Made by a program: the position numbers and the translations under genes. From positions 43,405,010 to 43,469,009 of the forward strand of contig CM034242.1 in assembly GCA_019916065.1 (NCBI GenBank): a DNA stretch of 64,000 nucleotides, read 5' to 3'. This stretch comes from Vitellaria paradoxa (taxonomy: Eukaryota > Streptophyta > Magnoliopsida > Ericales > Sapotaceae). This document shows, piece after piece, positions 37,101-47,900 of the stretch. The notes below the pieces were generated by a model. That model ran no database searches and was not told the origin of the DNA. It saw nothing but the letters and a program-made list of their open reading frames with translations. Within the stretch, counting starts at the first letter, position 1; every line of letters begins with the position of its first letter.

Positions 37101-40100
37101 ATTTTCAATAAAGATCCCTCCTTTAAATTGTATTTCTCTTTTTTTATTTCAAGAGCAGATAACCCAGACTCGTTACAAAATCTCACAAGAGGTGGGTCAC
37201 AGAAGGTTAAGCCTTGAGAAAATTCTTGTGGTGCACAAAGAAAGCAGTGAGATCAGCTATCATTGCTATTCAACAAGGTACTTCATTTTACAACTGGGCA
37301 CACATGGTGTTCAACCACATTTGGTAACAGACTCGACGTAACAATGGATAACTCCACAGGCAGATTGATTGCTATTTGTGAGAATTTCAAATGTTAATTA
37401 TCCAATACTACCAATTGCTTTATTCCACTTACCAGTTAACTGCTTTTCTCGTGGACCTGGATAAACCATGAAGGATGAAATTTGGTTGTTTTTTATCTGC
37501 AAAACATAAATAAAATCTCATCAAGAAGCTAAAGAGAAGGAAAAATAAAAAATATAAATTTGATGACAAAGGCAAATAAGCACATAGTTTTCATATTTAC
37601 CATGGATAGAAAAGCCTTTGCAAGCTCCAATGGGTCAATGGCAGAAGCACCATTGCTGTATGCAGGCACAAATTTCCCATTCTGATAGCCAGCCAGGAAC
37701 TCATAAGCTGCTTGACCAGAAGAGAGTTTAGAGACAGTGGGACCAGTTTTAATTCCACTGCATCAATACAAAGGAATGGTATTTCTTTTAACACACGGCC
37801 TAATTTTATAATAGGGAATATAACATAAAATGAAGCAACTAAATAACAGTAATATAAGAGCAAAATTAAAAAAATGCTGCAAGCAAAACCATGCATTAAG
37901 GTAAATAAGAACTTCTTAAAGGGGGAAAGAAGTTAAGCAAGGGGGAGAGGCAAATAGGATGGCCAAGTCTCCCAACATAATCCTCTGGGTCGAATCAGGC
38001 TGATGGCCAAGGTTATAACTCTGAGAGAAATATAGAAGCCAATATATTTTGGACAACTAAAACAGTATATATATATATATATATATTTCACAATGAAGTT
38101 CCTGAATTCGAGATCAGTTTTCAACTGAAGCTAAAACAGCTAGTTGGCAGGCATGAAGTAAAATATATTATTGTGCAATTGGAAAAACATTAAAAAACCA
38201 TTCATCTCATGGGGGCTGGCTTCAATTAAACCACCAGTTTGTCAGAACATATCACCTCTCATATGCCAATCTTAACATCTAGAATGATAATTATTATTCA
38301 TAAAAAAAAAAAAATGAAAGAATGACAAAATGAAAGATAAATAAAAGAAAAGACAATAATTAAAAATAACTCCTCTTTTATTGTCAAATAAATAAATAAA
38401 TAGGAGCTTGTTACTATAAATTTTTACCAGACAGAAGATATAAATAATACAGCAGTAGCTGGCAAAGCTGATAGATATGATCCTTTAGAATTTCCCGTTT
38501 TGAATAAAGGTGAAACACCATCTAAAGAAAGAATAACCCCAGTATCTTCCGAAACAAGAGTAACCGGAGTCTCTTCCGAAACCACCAGATCTGAGCGGTT
38601 TCCAATAGTATATTCTGGAGCAAAAAGAAGAATCACAAAATCACCAGATACTAGAAGCCTGAAATTAACAACCATAGAATGTAAGTCAGCACACACTTCT
38701 GATAATTGAAACAAATTTAGAAGAGAAGATAGTTTTACCTAGCATTGATAGGAAGACCTCCCCGTGAAAATATGATCGATCCAGCCAAAGTAGCTAATGC
38801 TTCTTTGGTTCCCTTTGCATCAGTGAAAGCTTTTCCACATAAAACGAGTGATGAATGCTCAATATCAGCAGCAATAAAACCATTATTTCCTTGAGCACCA
38901 AGACCAAGAACATCACTAGCAATTGGACTGCAACAAAAAGTGCTAAAACATAATGAGATTACCCAAAATGAAGCAGCAGAGCCTATCATTGGTAAATCCC
39001 ACTGGAGAACATACAAAGAAAAAACCACACCAAGTGTTTTAGCAATCCTATTTGTCATATAAAAATCCATGGATTTTTCCACCAAATAGGGACAACAAAA
39101 TATTTAATAAAAACTCCTTGATGTACAACAAAGTACAACAATGAGAATGAAAACCTTCTTTTTTGAAAACTGATTAGAATGAAAAAAGATGTACAACAAA
39201 GTGGAAGTTCTCCGAGTGCAACCAAAAGGAAAATAGATAACACATGAGAAGAAGAGTCAGGCAAACACTACAAACAACTTTGTATTATATTCATTGATAT
39301 AAACATCTACACTTTGGCCGAAAGAACCCACTTCAGAATCAAACAAACTCTAGATCCGAGATAAAAGTAACTCCTTGTTATGAGTAATGACTAAGGCAAA
39401 TTACTCTAAGAGCAAAAATCTCCATCCCGTTTCTACAGAGCATTAATTTTAAAGTTTTGATGAGAATGGTTTCATTTATCTGTAAGAACAACTTGTTATA
39501 TTTGCTTGATATAATCGCCTTTGTCGTAAATATTTATGTTCATATTTCCTGGCCAGCCAAGCACATGGTTGTCTGTGCTTGTATAATCAAGGAAATGACA
39601 GTTTTCAAGGCTTGATATCGGATAGTTCAACAACAAACAAGCTTTAATGAGACCACAACCAAATTGGGGACAAGCTGTTGCAAAACAACTTAGTTCATTT
39701 GCTGCTCCATGAAGAGATCATAACAACTGCAATGCAAGCATCATTTTGATTTGTATTTGATGGAAGAAATGGCAATAAAATCAAGTAATTCCAGTTCTGA
39801 TGGTGTTTTAGCTGTAGATGAGATTCAGCATTAAAAACTAGAAGCCCTTCAACTTTTCTTATACAGACTTTTGACCCTTGTTCCAATTGCAAATAAGTTT
39901 CTATCACAAGCTAGCTATTCTTATATAATATGATGGTTATAATATCAAATAAAATACGACTTGATGATGTTTGTTACTGAGCTGAAGGTGTTTCTTTTTT
40001 CTTCCTTTAAAAAAAAATGACTTGGTCATAAACATCAACCAGTCATGCAAAGCATAAGCATGCACTTCCAAATGTTTCTTGCAGAAAATTTACCAAGAAC

Positions 40101-43100
40101 ATAGTGTCAGAGACAGACCCTCCCTCTCCCCCCCCCCCCCAGGGGGGTCTGTGGGGGCCCACGCGCACACAGAGGTCTCGAGAACTGGAATGAGACTGAA
40201 CCAAGGTGCAATGACAACTCAGAGCAGCAATGGCTTCAGAATTAACACTACGAGCTCTGAAAGCATCAAGGCTTACCTCCTCAAGTTCTAACTTCCATAT
40301 TATGATAATAAAAATTTCTCTAACCCATTTACAGTGATTGCAACATTCTAAAGTTTGCATCTTTTAATTTTATAATCCTAAAAATCTGTAGTCCATCTAT
40401 ATGAATTCTCATGTCAAAACAAGCATCAGTCAAGTGCTTCTTGTAATAGAAATCTTCAGAAAACACCCAAAATACTGAAGAGAGAATTCAATAAAGCCCA
40501 TTTTCCCTACCAAGTTTCAAAAGAATAGACAAGGCACACCAAAATGCTCAGAGACATTAAATTCAAGGCTACAAAAAATTCGATGTTCTTAAAAATAACT
40601 GAAGGGGCTAAAATAGATGATATATAAGGATTGACAATACCTTATAGACGTAGCAACATAAATTGTCAATGGACAGGAATCATGGGAAACTGCACGACTA
40701 GAGGTTCCCCAAAGAAAACTAGAAAGTGATAGTACAGCAGAAGGACTATCACTTATTATACGAACTTTCACATCATATTTTGGGGTTGAGCCAATAGCAC
40801 CATCATGAACAAAGATGTCAGAGATAGAAGATATGTGGTTCGTGACCTGAGAAAAATACATGTGCGCATTAAATAGCAAGGTGACAAGCATCACGATGCG
40901 TTACATGGAACCATTTAGATTGAGGCAGAATATTCACAAAGAATATCTAATATATGGTTACCCAAGAGAAGGTAAATAGAATTTGGCTAGACAATATCTA
41001 AAGCGTACAAGCTTTGGGGGATATGTGGAAGGAGTACCACAAAGCTTCATGATAAACACAAATTTCTACAAACAATATTTCATAGGGGTAAATAAGTGCG
41101 GGAGACAAGAAAAATGTGGGTGGAGCCAAAAAGAAGAAAGGCGGCAAAAGCATATTAAAGACACAAGTTGAGACATGCCTGCTTTAAAAGTCTACTAAAT
41201 TGTGCCCTGGAAATTTTTGAAGATCCTCCAACAACATTTCCTCTGACATGGACTGGAAGTCCAGATAATGACTCTATATGATTCCAAAAATGGAAAGGCA
41301 AAATTAGAGTGATACAACAAAAGAAAGGAATAAAATCATAAATAGAACTGACAAAGTAACTACCTGCAACAATTGCACCTTTTTGTTGTAGCTCAGAAGG
41401 CTTCAAGTTGTAAGAAGCTTTATCCTTCACAATTACACCTCTTCTAGCTAAAGCCCGGTGAAGACCATAAGAAAATAAAGGGTCCTCCCTGATGACGGGT
41501 ATAAGGACAATAATTAAATATAGAGTAAGTTATTGAACAAGGCATAATAATAAGTTACTATAAAAATAGATATTATCATATACAATTGAAGTAATATGAA
41601 TTCTCTTCCATCAAAATAATAATAATGCAATTAATGAGAGTTTTAAAGAGAATCACTGCAAATCCTTTAGGGAAGCCCATAGCAGAGTATCTGTTAGGTG
41701 TCCATTGAATTAGAATTTGGAATCAAGATAAGCAAGTTTTGCATTGCTCTTGAAAAATTTGACAAAAAGTACAATTTTTGACTACTAGAATAAGTGCCCT
41801 TGTCTAGGTTCAACAGCTCAAAAACAGATGCTGATACGTAAAATGTTGATAAAACTACCCTATAGTGAATATTGAGAATTGGAATCCTAGGTATGTGTAA
41901 GTTATGATTCAAACCTTTTGTCTAGCATTTCTTTAGCTATGCACAAACATCATTTAAAACTCATGCAATACATTTACACTTAGGCAAACCATCCAACTTT
42001 AACCTGAACAAGTTCTCCAATAAACCAATAAGAATTTTATATCAATTATCTCTTATTGAAGTAACACCTTTAAAGTGAGTAAAATTTGAGCAAGATTCAT
42101 TCCTTCATAGTCATGTCTCAAAGTTTAGTGAACTCTCTGAGATTGTATACCGGCAAAAATTTTCAGAATTATTCATTCCGAGAGTGTGATGCTGAAACAG
42201 ATACTGAACATAATCATGGACTCACTGACTTATTCTAGAACAATGCCATGATATACTTCAGCAACAAAAATTCCTAAATCCTAAACATCATAATTTCGCC
42301 AGCAGTCCTTCAAGTGAACTTTTGGATTTTTCTCTTCCCATTGTACGACTTCTGAATAGAGGAAATTGTTTGCGGACATAATTTGCAATAGATCAAAACA
42401 TGGAAAAAGAAATTTTCCACATTGGCAGAACAATTACAGAGAAAGGATCATCTGACTGCATTAAAAAATCTGAGCTTGGTCTTCCAAAATAAAAATACCA
42501 ATACAGCATCTGATTTAAATGAGCATACAACAATGAAGATAAATAACTACATGAAGGTTAAACGGTTTTAATGACACTACTAACAATTACAGCAACAAAA
42601 GCAGCAAAGCTATCAGGCCCTCTTCATGCTTCATTTTCTGAACTGTCAATTGCCATTATTAAATATCAAAATGTTGAAACATTTACATATTTAATTATCA
42701 CAAAGCTAGTAAATATATGCATCTATAAACAGACAATACAAACAACCTATTATGTAATATGCATACACCCAACCCCATTGCCTGTGACTAGCCAAATAGA
42801 ATCTAAGAGCTGAAGCAAATTGAAAGAAAATTGGGTTGGGGCCGGGGGGGGAGGGGAATCCACCAATAGTTAAAAAGCCAACAAGCGAAGATCACCTAGG
42901 AGAGGCAACTGCTTCAGCGTCGTGCCCAACAAACGGTGCTGAACCTGCATTCTGCAAAATAGCAACAAAAGAATCTTGTTGGATCATGCACTTTAAACCA
43001 AGAGAGCTTTTTCTATATAGTCAAAAGACGATACAATACAATGAAATGTCATTTGTCTTAGGTAATCTAATTCTCATGTGAGTCTATACTGAATTAAGTA

Positions 43101-43249
43101 AGACCCGTCCATTTCAGCATTAGAACTATCATATCATCCTAGCAACTGGTATCCATAAAAGAGCTCCAGTATATTAGAATACTTTTGGGAAGTGAAAACT
43201 CCTCCTACCTGAAATCTAATCAATGCTCGGTACAAGAGTGAATTTATGG

Positions 43250-43313
<64 letters not shown>

Positions 43314-43444
43314 ACGCGTCGAGAAAAGTAGAATGTAAGGGAAGAGTCGGTAGCAGAAGCAAGGGGGAGACTGCAGGTAGAAGAACCACGACCCAAAGAA
43401 CCGTTGATGAACCGCTTGAGGATGAGGTGGATGTTCTTCCTCAT
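28173..43444 (-). CDS. PEP carboxykinase (ATP)-like protein lacking the P-loop, eleven exons, 465 aa
   Basis: Minus-strand exons: 43444-43316, 42951-42896, 41488-41364, 41273-41179, 40846-40641, 38927-38739, 38658-38428, 37757-37601, 37496-37433, 28408-28337 and 28246-28173 (1398 nt, all phases agree). Intron 4 starts with GC; the donor of exon 1 is GTCAGT, weaker than consensus. Residues 1-43 are Arg/Ser-rich with one acidic residue, like a mitochondrial presequence. Blocks comparable by eye to plant ATP-type PEPCK: YNLKPSEL; KYDVKVRIISDSP; CPLTIYVATS; VSGDFVILLFAPE (270-282), where PEPCK has its GLSGTGKTT P-loop next but this protein reads YTIGNRSD; and VSKLSSGQAAYEFLAGY (352-368). No GDDEH-type motif was seen. 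It is shorter than PEPCK (~670 aa) and probably cannot bind ATP classically. Role unknown; a pseudoenzyme is inferred. Confidence 0.75.
28409..29150 (-). other. 3' part of the 9-kb intron 9 of the PEPCK-like gene
   Basis: Intron sequence from the acceptor of exon 10 (TTATCCAG, ending at 28409) up to the retroelement zone. It is ordinary, with T/A runs and a long G homopolymer at about 29127-29149. No gene is seen. Confidence 0.6.
29151..29207. repeat. Left arm of a MITE-like inverted repeat split by the Copia element
   Basis: GTGACATTATGATTGAAACT followed by ATTGGATTAAAATCTAATAG is the inverse of the sequence at 34883-34937 on the far side of the Copia element. Both arms are bounded outward by a G run (left) or C run (right). 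This suggests the retrotransposon landed inside a pre-existing hairpin element. Confidence 0.6.
29208..29601 (-). repeat. 3' LTR of the Copia element
   Basis: About 394 bp, direct repeat of the segment ending at 34834. Plus-strand ends are TGTTGCGGAAACCCTAAC and GAGCCACCACATTAACA. Shared internal blocks include GGGCACTCAGA, TTTCCTCTCACT and CCCACCTCACAAAAGA. Confidence 0.88.
30398..31162 (-). pseudogene. Copia reverse transcriptase remnant
   Basis: Two overlapping-phase fragments: 31162-30845 with FNTRLVMKGYSQRKGIDYNE, DMESKQMDIKMVFFHGDIEE and YMEQSEGF, and 30664-30398 with YMDDMLI, the RT active-site motif, followed by FEIKDLG and ILGMEI. These are classical Ty1/Copia RT blocks. The frame is broken between them, so the gene is dead. 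Confidence 0.9.
31597..31866 (-). pseudogene. Copia integrase C-terminal remnant
   Basis: The fragment reads MVERINRAIVERARCLRLNG, then FWTDAVNMAYFLINKSP and DYLRLRVFSCPAYMHV. This is the end of the Copia integrase core and the following domain. Sequence up to 32200 continues the integrase in broken frames. Confidence 0.88.
32203..32658 (-). pseudogene. Copia protease end / GAG-pre-integrase remnant
   Basis: A 151-codon fragment with MDNDASCKVVENANIKIY, VRHIPDFRKNLISLGLLDS, and the zinc-binding pre-integrase pattern W-H-x-x-L-G-H then C-x-x-C before GKQ. It is the best preserved reading frame of the element. Confidence 0.88.
33016..33216 (-). pseudogene. Copia gag remnant
   Basis: The fragment includes GIDLEQYINAFNQIIRNLKR, EDKVLMLLHSLPDL and a short tail, typical of the Copia gag (UBN2-type) domain. 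The zinc knuckle and protease region between here and 32658 is degraded. Confidence 0.75.
33217..34444 (-). other. A+T-rich internal stretch of the Copia element
   Basis: Expected to hold the start of gag and the leader, but no gag-like frame is visible. Sequence such as TCTCGATTAAATCTTAAAAA and TTACGATTTTACGATATT suggests a secondary insertion or heavy decay. The primer-binding site lies at about 34430-34447. Confidence 0.4.
34445..34834 (-). repeat. 5' LTR of the Copia element
   Basis: Direct repeat of 29208-29601. The plus-strand end GAGCCACCACATTAACA is identical in both LTRs, and the inner end TTGTTGTTGCAAAAACC corresponds to TGTTGCGGAAACC. The primer-binding site abuts it on the interior side. 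Confidence 0.88.
34883..34937. repeat. Right arm of the MITE-like inverted repeat split by the Copia element
   Basis: TAGACTGTTGAATTTTAATC then CAACGGTCTTGAATCATAAG and TCACAG form the inverse of 29151-29207. A C-run at about 34957-34970 lies beyond it. Confidence 0.6.
34963..35675. other. Intron 9 segment between the retroelements
   Basis: No gene. Contains a C14/A10 homopolymer junction, then about 700 bp with repeated TAACTA/TTAACC phrases near 35270-35340. It may be an unrecognised solo LTR, but I cannot find its second end. Confidence 0.3.
35676..37178 (-). mobile_element. Internally deleted Ty3/Gypsy element in intron 9 of the PEPCK-like gene
   Basis: Direct repeats of about 290 bp at 35676-35966 and 36885-37178 share TAGACCGTCAT, GGTTGAATAGTTG, TAAGTCTTTTCTCA, CTTCAGACTTCTC, AATAAAGATCCCTCCTTTAA and ACCCAGACTCGTTACAA. 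They flank about 920 bp containing only the distal integrase and C-terminal pol region on the minus strand. Next to the left (3') repeat, the minus strand has a purine-rich GGGGAGGACC, plausible as the polypurine tract. Gag, protease, RT and RNase H are missing, so this is a deletion derivative. Confidence 0.8.
35967..36867 (-). pseudogene. Gypsy integrase and C-terminal pol remnant
   Basis: 36867-36514 encodes YGLPTTITSNHDSTFTSTFW, SSLHFSSSFHPQSDGQIEV and ALYGVKPP, the Ty3/Gypsy integrase core end. Beyond it, in broken frames, the minus strand gives WQKLYRLQLDYPTLDL and LKVKILFHGED, the usual C-terminal chromodomain-region wording of plant Gypsy pol. Several stops separate the parts. Confidence 0.82.
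37179..37432 (-). other. 5' part of intron 9 of the PEPCK-like gene
   Basis: Short unique intron stretch between the Gypsy repeat and the strong donor GTAAGT that follows exon 9 at 37433. Nothing else is seen. Confidence 0.6.
43208..43315. repeat. TA and GA microsatellite at the start of intron 1 of the PEPCK-like gene
   Basis: A TA run at about 43251-43271 followed by a GA run at about 43272-43310 directly abuts the predicted GTCAGT donor of exon 1. On the coding strand this is a CT tract. Length variation here could extend or shift the first exon if another donor (GTAGGA near 43207) were used. Confidence 0.75.
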
Positions 43445-44943
43445 GGCTCAGCTTTGCTTCGTTTTCCTGCTCTCTTTCTTTTTCTAATTGAATGCCAACG
43501 GACACTAGCCGTCAAGAAGAACCGCCAGTAAAACCTTTTACGGAGCAGAGTTGTATCGAAAGAGGAAAAAAATCCATATTCCTCGAAACCCCCTTTTTGT
43601 TTGGTTAATTACACTCACATACCCTGACTGACAGACTATGACATATGCTCTTTCTTTTGTAAATAGTTTTCCAATTTCACCCATCTGTCAATTGAATCAC
43701 TTGACATCTTTTGGTATAATTGTACTTTTAATCTTTTTTTGATATAAGACAACTAAGGATGTGGCCTCAGATTCTGTTAAGGTTGGACTATGCTTTACAA
43801 CGGTTGAGGCTCTGCATGCACATGTCGACATGTTAAAGGAGCAAAAATGAGAACAGAGGAATGAACAAACTACTTTGCCGACTATTAGGAGAATAGAACA
43901 ATGAATAAACTACTTTGCCAACTGGTGAGAGAACAAAAGAATGAACAAGTTACTCTGCCAACTAGTGAAAGAACAAAACAATGAAATGAACAAACAATGA
44001 GAGGAAAAATGGTTGAAGGAAATGAGCTTGACAAGTCCATTGATGGGGCAAATCTCTCTAACTTTGCCTAACTAGTGAGAGAACTTGTTGTCTCACCGTT
44101 AAAATTTTACATAAACCTCAATTAGATTATTAAGGAATTATTTGACTCACTAAAAAATTCACCAAAAGTTATAACACTTGACAAATTTTTTTTAACTTTT
44201 TTTAATCAATTTTCACCACATGCGCATGCGCGCAAAATAAAAAAAATCACAAAAATTAAAGATATGCAGCTGAAAATAAAAGGCCTATAAGACAAATTGC
44301 AAAATAATAATAATAATAATAATGATTTTAATATTTCTATTATATTTTATTTTAAAAAATACAAAATACACTTAGTTTTGATTTCTCACTCCATCATCTC
44401 TTCCAATGATAATGATTTTTTTTAAGTGTAAAAAGCTAAAAATGAAACGAATTTTACACTTCCCTCTATTTTATTACACCATATTTAAAATGTGTAATAA
44501 AATTATAAAAATTAAAATAGGAATGAATTTTAATAATTTTTATTTCGACAATCAAACAAAGAAAATAAAAACCAACGTTCCATTTCATTCCATTATATTC
44601 CATTGTACTAAAAAATACCGGCAGCGTAAAGAGATATTCAAAATTTCAAAGGATTAAATGGTATCCAATTGTTGAGATTGTTGTTTCACAAAATAATCCT
44701 CTACAAAACACGCCCGTCCACCCCTAATGCAATTTACAACTCAGATTGCTTCCGAAGCACAAAGCGTTCGAATGCCTTCGCAACTGTGAATGACTAAACG
44801 AAAAATACATCTCACTGCCTTCAAAACACAACACTAAACATAATTAAAGCAAGAACCTGCACTTTTACGTGAAAAAAATTACACAAAACTGATGAATGAA
44901 GACAAGCATGTACACAACAGCTGCAGCATAATCTTCTGTTGTC
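43445..44943. other. Spacer between the PEPCK-like gene and the 3' end of TOZ
   Basis: Promoter side of the PEPCK-like gene and 3' flank of TOZ; both genes are on the minus strand. Contains a 40-bp minisatellite at 43861-44000, an AAT microsatellite near 44307-44322 and A+T-rich DNA. No additional gene is seen. Confidence 0.5.
43861..44000. repeat. 40-bp minisatellite, three and a half copies
   Basis: ATGAACAAACTACTTTGCCG at 43861, ATGAATAAACTACTTTGCCA at 43901 and ATGAACAAGTTACTCTGCCA at 43941 start consecutive 40-bp units; a partial unit follows at 43981. A related phrase lies near 44060. Confidence 0.85.
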
Positions 44944-47900
44944 TCACGCCAGGGATGAAATGGCCGAAGGTTCTGTACAAGCAGCAGCCCCCTTCACTTT
45001 CTTGTATGCGACATCCTTTGATTTTTGCGATTTCCGTTTCTTTGAAGAGGCCCTCTCCTTTCGCTCGTCGAGAGTCTGCTTTTGCTCATCCGCAGTTGCG
45101 GTCAATTGCTCCTCATCTGCATCCTTGGTACCTGATTGTGTGGTGGGAATTGCGCTCGGCTCTCTTTCTTCCATTTCTGGCTCGATGACCGACATTCCCA
45201 TCAGAGTGTAGTCCAAAAGGAACGTGCTCCTCTCCAGCCTGTCTATCCTGCTGAAATGCCTCTGGCAATATGGGATAAGACCTTCTAGGAGTTCTCCAAT
45301 TCCTCTGATCTGAGAAACATCGCATAAAATAGATGATGTATATATTGTTTAAACTCGAATTAATATCAAACTCAATAAATTAAGGCTCTGTTTGGCATGG
45401 CTCTTCTGGCTACTTGCTTTTTGACTTCTAAAATGGCCAAAATTAACTTCCTACATTTTAAAGTTCTTCTAAACCATGAAGGGCAAATATGTCAAATGAA
45501 CAAAAAGCTAAAAAGCTACTAAAAGGCTAGTTTTTTTCCCCCTTCCCACACACACAAAAAACTAACTTTTGCTAGCTACTAAAAAGCTAGTCCCCCCCCC
45601 CCCCCAAAAAAAAAAAAACTAAGCCTAAGGGAAGGGGCAGTAAGCTAGGATGGTGGGGGGAAGAAAGAATTGTTCTGCTGTGTCACACAGATAGCGACTC
45701 AACTTCACATTTATTAAACTAACAATTTCAAGTCTCAATTCCCGCTACTCAAGAGTCTCTCTCTCTCTCTCTCTCATTGAGCCCCAAAATCCAAGTTCCT
45801 TATTAGACAAGGACAATATTCCTACCCCATTTGGTTTTGGTTTTGGTTTTGGAATTCTGGAATCGTAAAACTGTATTTAGTAGCCTTGCTTTCGGTCTCA
45901 ATTTCAAGAAATCAGGACCAAATAAACCAAAATATGAGACTACCTAAAAGATGTTTCAATGATATTGGGGCCAAATTTGAGTTTTTCATTTTTTTTTTCC
46001 ATCAAATTATTTATTTATAGTTTATTTGCATTTATATACTGTTATTTTCTCCTTTCAAAATCATTTTTTTTTATATAATCAGCAAACACAGCTTTTTTTG
46101 AATAACAAATTAGTTTTCAGAGCACTTTTTGAAAACATGTTTTTGAAACCAATACCAAACAAGGATACCCAAGCTAAACAGCTTGAATTCCAAAACAAAA
46201 AACTCAAACATAGATTAACTATTTCTAATAGACTTTGACACTTCTCACTTATATAGCTGACAAAAAGGTCCAAATAAGACAAATGCGGAAACCTATCAAG
46301 ATTTCATAATTCTAATTTCCAAGCTAGGTCCCAGCAGTAGCCCATTAGGTCCCTTAAGAAAAATCATGGCTTAAATTAATTATCATATCAAGTTCATGGG
46401 CTCTTTAAAGTAACCGAGCAAATCAGTTAAAATAACAATTTTCCATCAAACAATCTGTTACGTATAAATTTTAGAAGCAAGAACGCAGAAAAAGAATCAA
46501 ACCTCAAGAATTTCTGTTGGTGAAATACTGTTGAAAACCCGGAAAAGTACAAACTGTGCTACATGACAAAGCTTTGGCTTTGTATTCCATTCCCGAACGT
46601 ATTCAAAAAGTAGGCGAAATTCTTCCTTGCCAAGGTCACGAAGTACTTTATCTATCTGAACTTCAGCTCCTCCCTTCCTGCAGGGGAGACCAATAAAATA
46701 AACCTAGTGGCACAAAAACCTACCTTAGAGACCAGACAAAATAAAGATCATTGCTAACCTGCAGATTTCTGCGAACAACTCAAAAAGCCTCCGAGGTCTG
46801 CGAAGCTCAAAAGCAATTTGGATTGCTTTGGCATAATCAGCATCTAACACAGCATTTTCCAATTCTTGACCTCTTAAAACCCCTTCCTCCTACATGAACA
46901 ATACAGAAACTTGATTGTACACTTTCCACAAATAAAAAAGCAGTAAATTCACGAGCAAGAACTGAATTCAATTATATTAAGCACTGTGGTTCTAAACATC
47001 TAAACAAATATAAGCTAAAACTATTACACACTATAACAGAAGTTAATCGGATGCAAATCCCTCCATATTGGGTTGTTAATTGTGCTCTCACAAGTAGTTT
47101 ATATCTGTAAACAACTTGTTACAAGGCATTTTCAGCAATGTGGATGCCGACTGACCTATGAGCATACTCAAAAGAGCAGATAAATTGTGCAATGATTCGC
47201 CATTTTCATACTGAACTCAAAATCCTTATTCTAACAGAGAATAACAAGCAACTAAAGTTCAACAGGCACTCACATAATTTCGACAACAATAAAACAGGTT
47301 TAACATATCTTACATAGAGGAAAAGCTGCATAACTCAATACCACTAAAAATTTTACAAATTCAATGTGAAGTAGTCACTTGGACCAGCAGAATTCTACAT
47401 GCAAACTAGGTGTCCAGAAAGTACTGATAAGGTAAAAAAAGAATAATTGAGATGCCTCACTTCTTTGCGGAAAGCTTCCTCGTTATCAGCTGCAGTAGAG
47501 TCATGCCACAAATTGACAACAGCATCACTGCCACCAGTTGCAAGCATTTCTGTCTTCTTGCCAACAGCCAAGGCCCAAACCTGCAGATATACATGTTGAA
47601 CAAAACAAGCTGATAATACAATTTAACAAACAACTCTTTTTTTTGGGGTTGCATGTAAAATTAACAAACTATTAAAAACAAAACAAAAAACAAAACAAAC
47701 AAAATTCCATCATGGTAATAATCATTTAAAAATGACTTTCAATAAGCAACTAATGAATGAGATAAATTAGTTTCAAGAACTGGTAAGAAAAAATGCTAAA
47801 TATTTAAGATCTAATAGAGAAAAGAAGAGTATGGATCAAATACTTAAGACCGGGAAGGCAGTTGAATTAGAAGTACAAGAAACCAGATACGAGTCCAAAT

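Noticed and set aside
40043..40360. 105-codon minus-strand frame with a Gly/Pro-rich core
   Set aside because: Lies wholly in intron 5 of the PEPCK-like gene across a C/G homopolymer; no domain is visible.
43134..43505. 123-codon minus-strand frame overlapping exon 1 of the PEPCK-like gene
   Set aside because: Different frame from the presequence-like MRKNIHLILKRF start, and it runs through CT and TA microsatellites.
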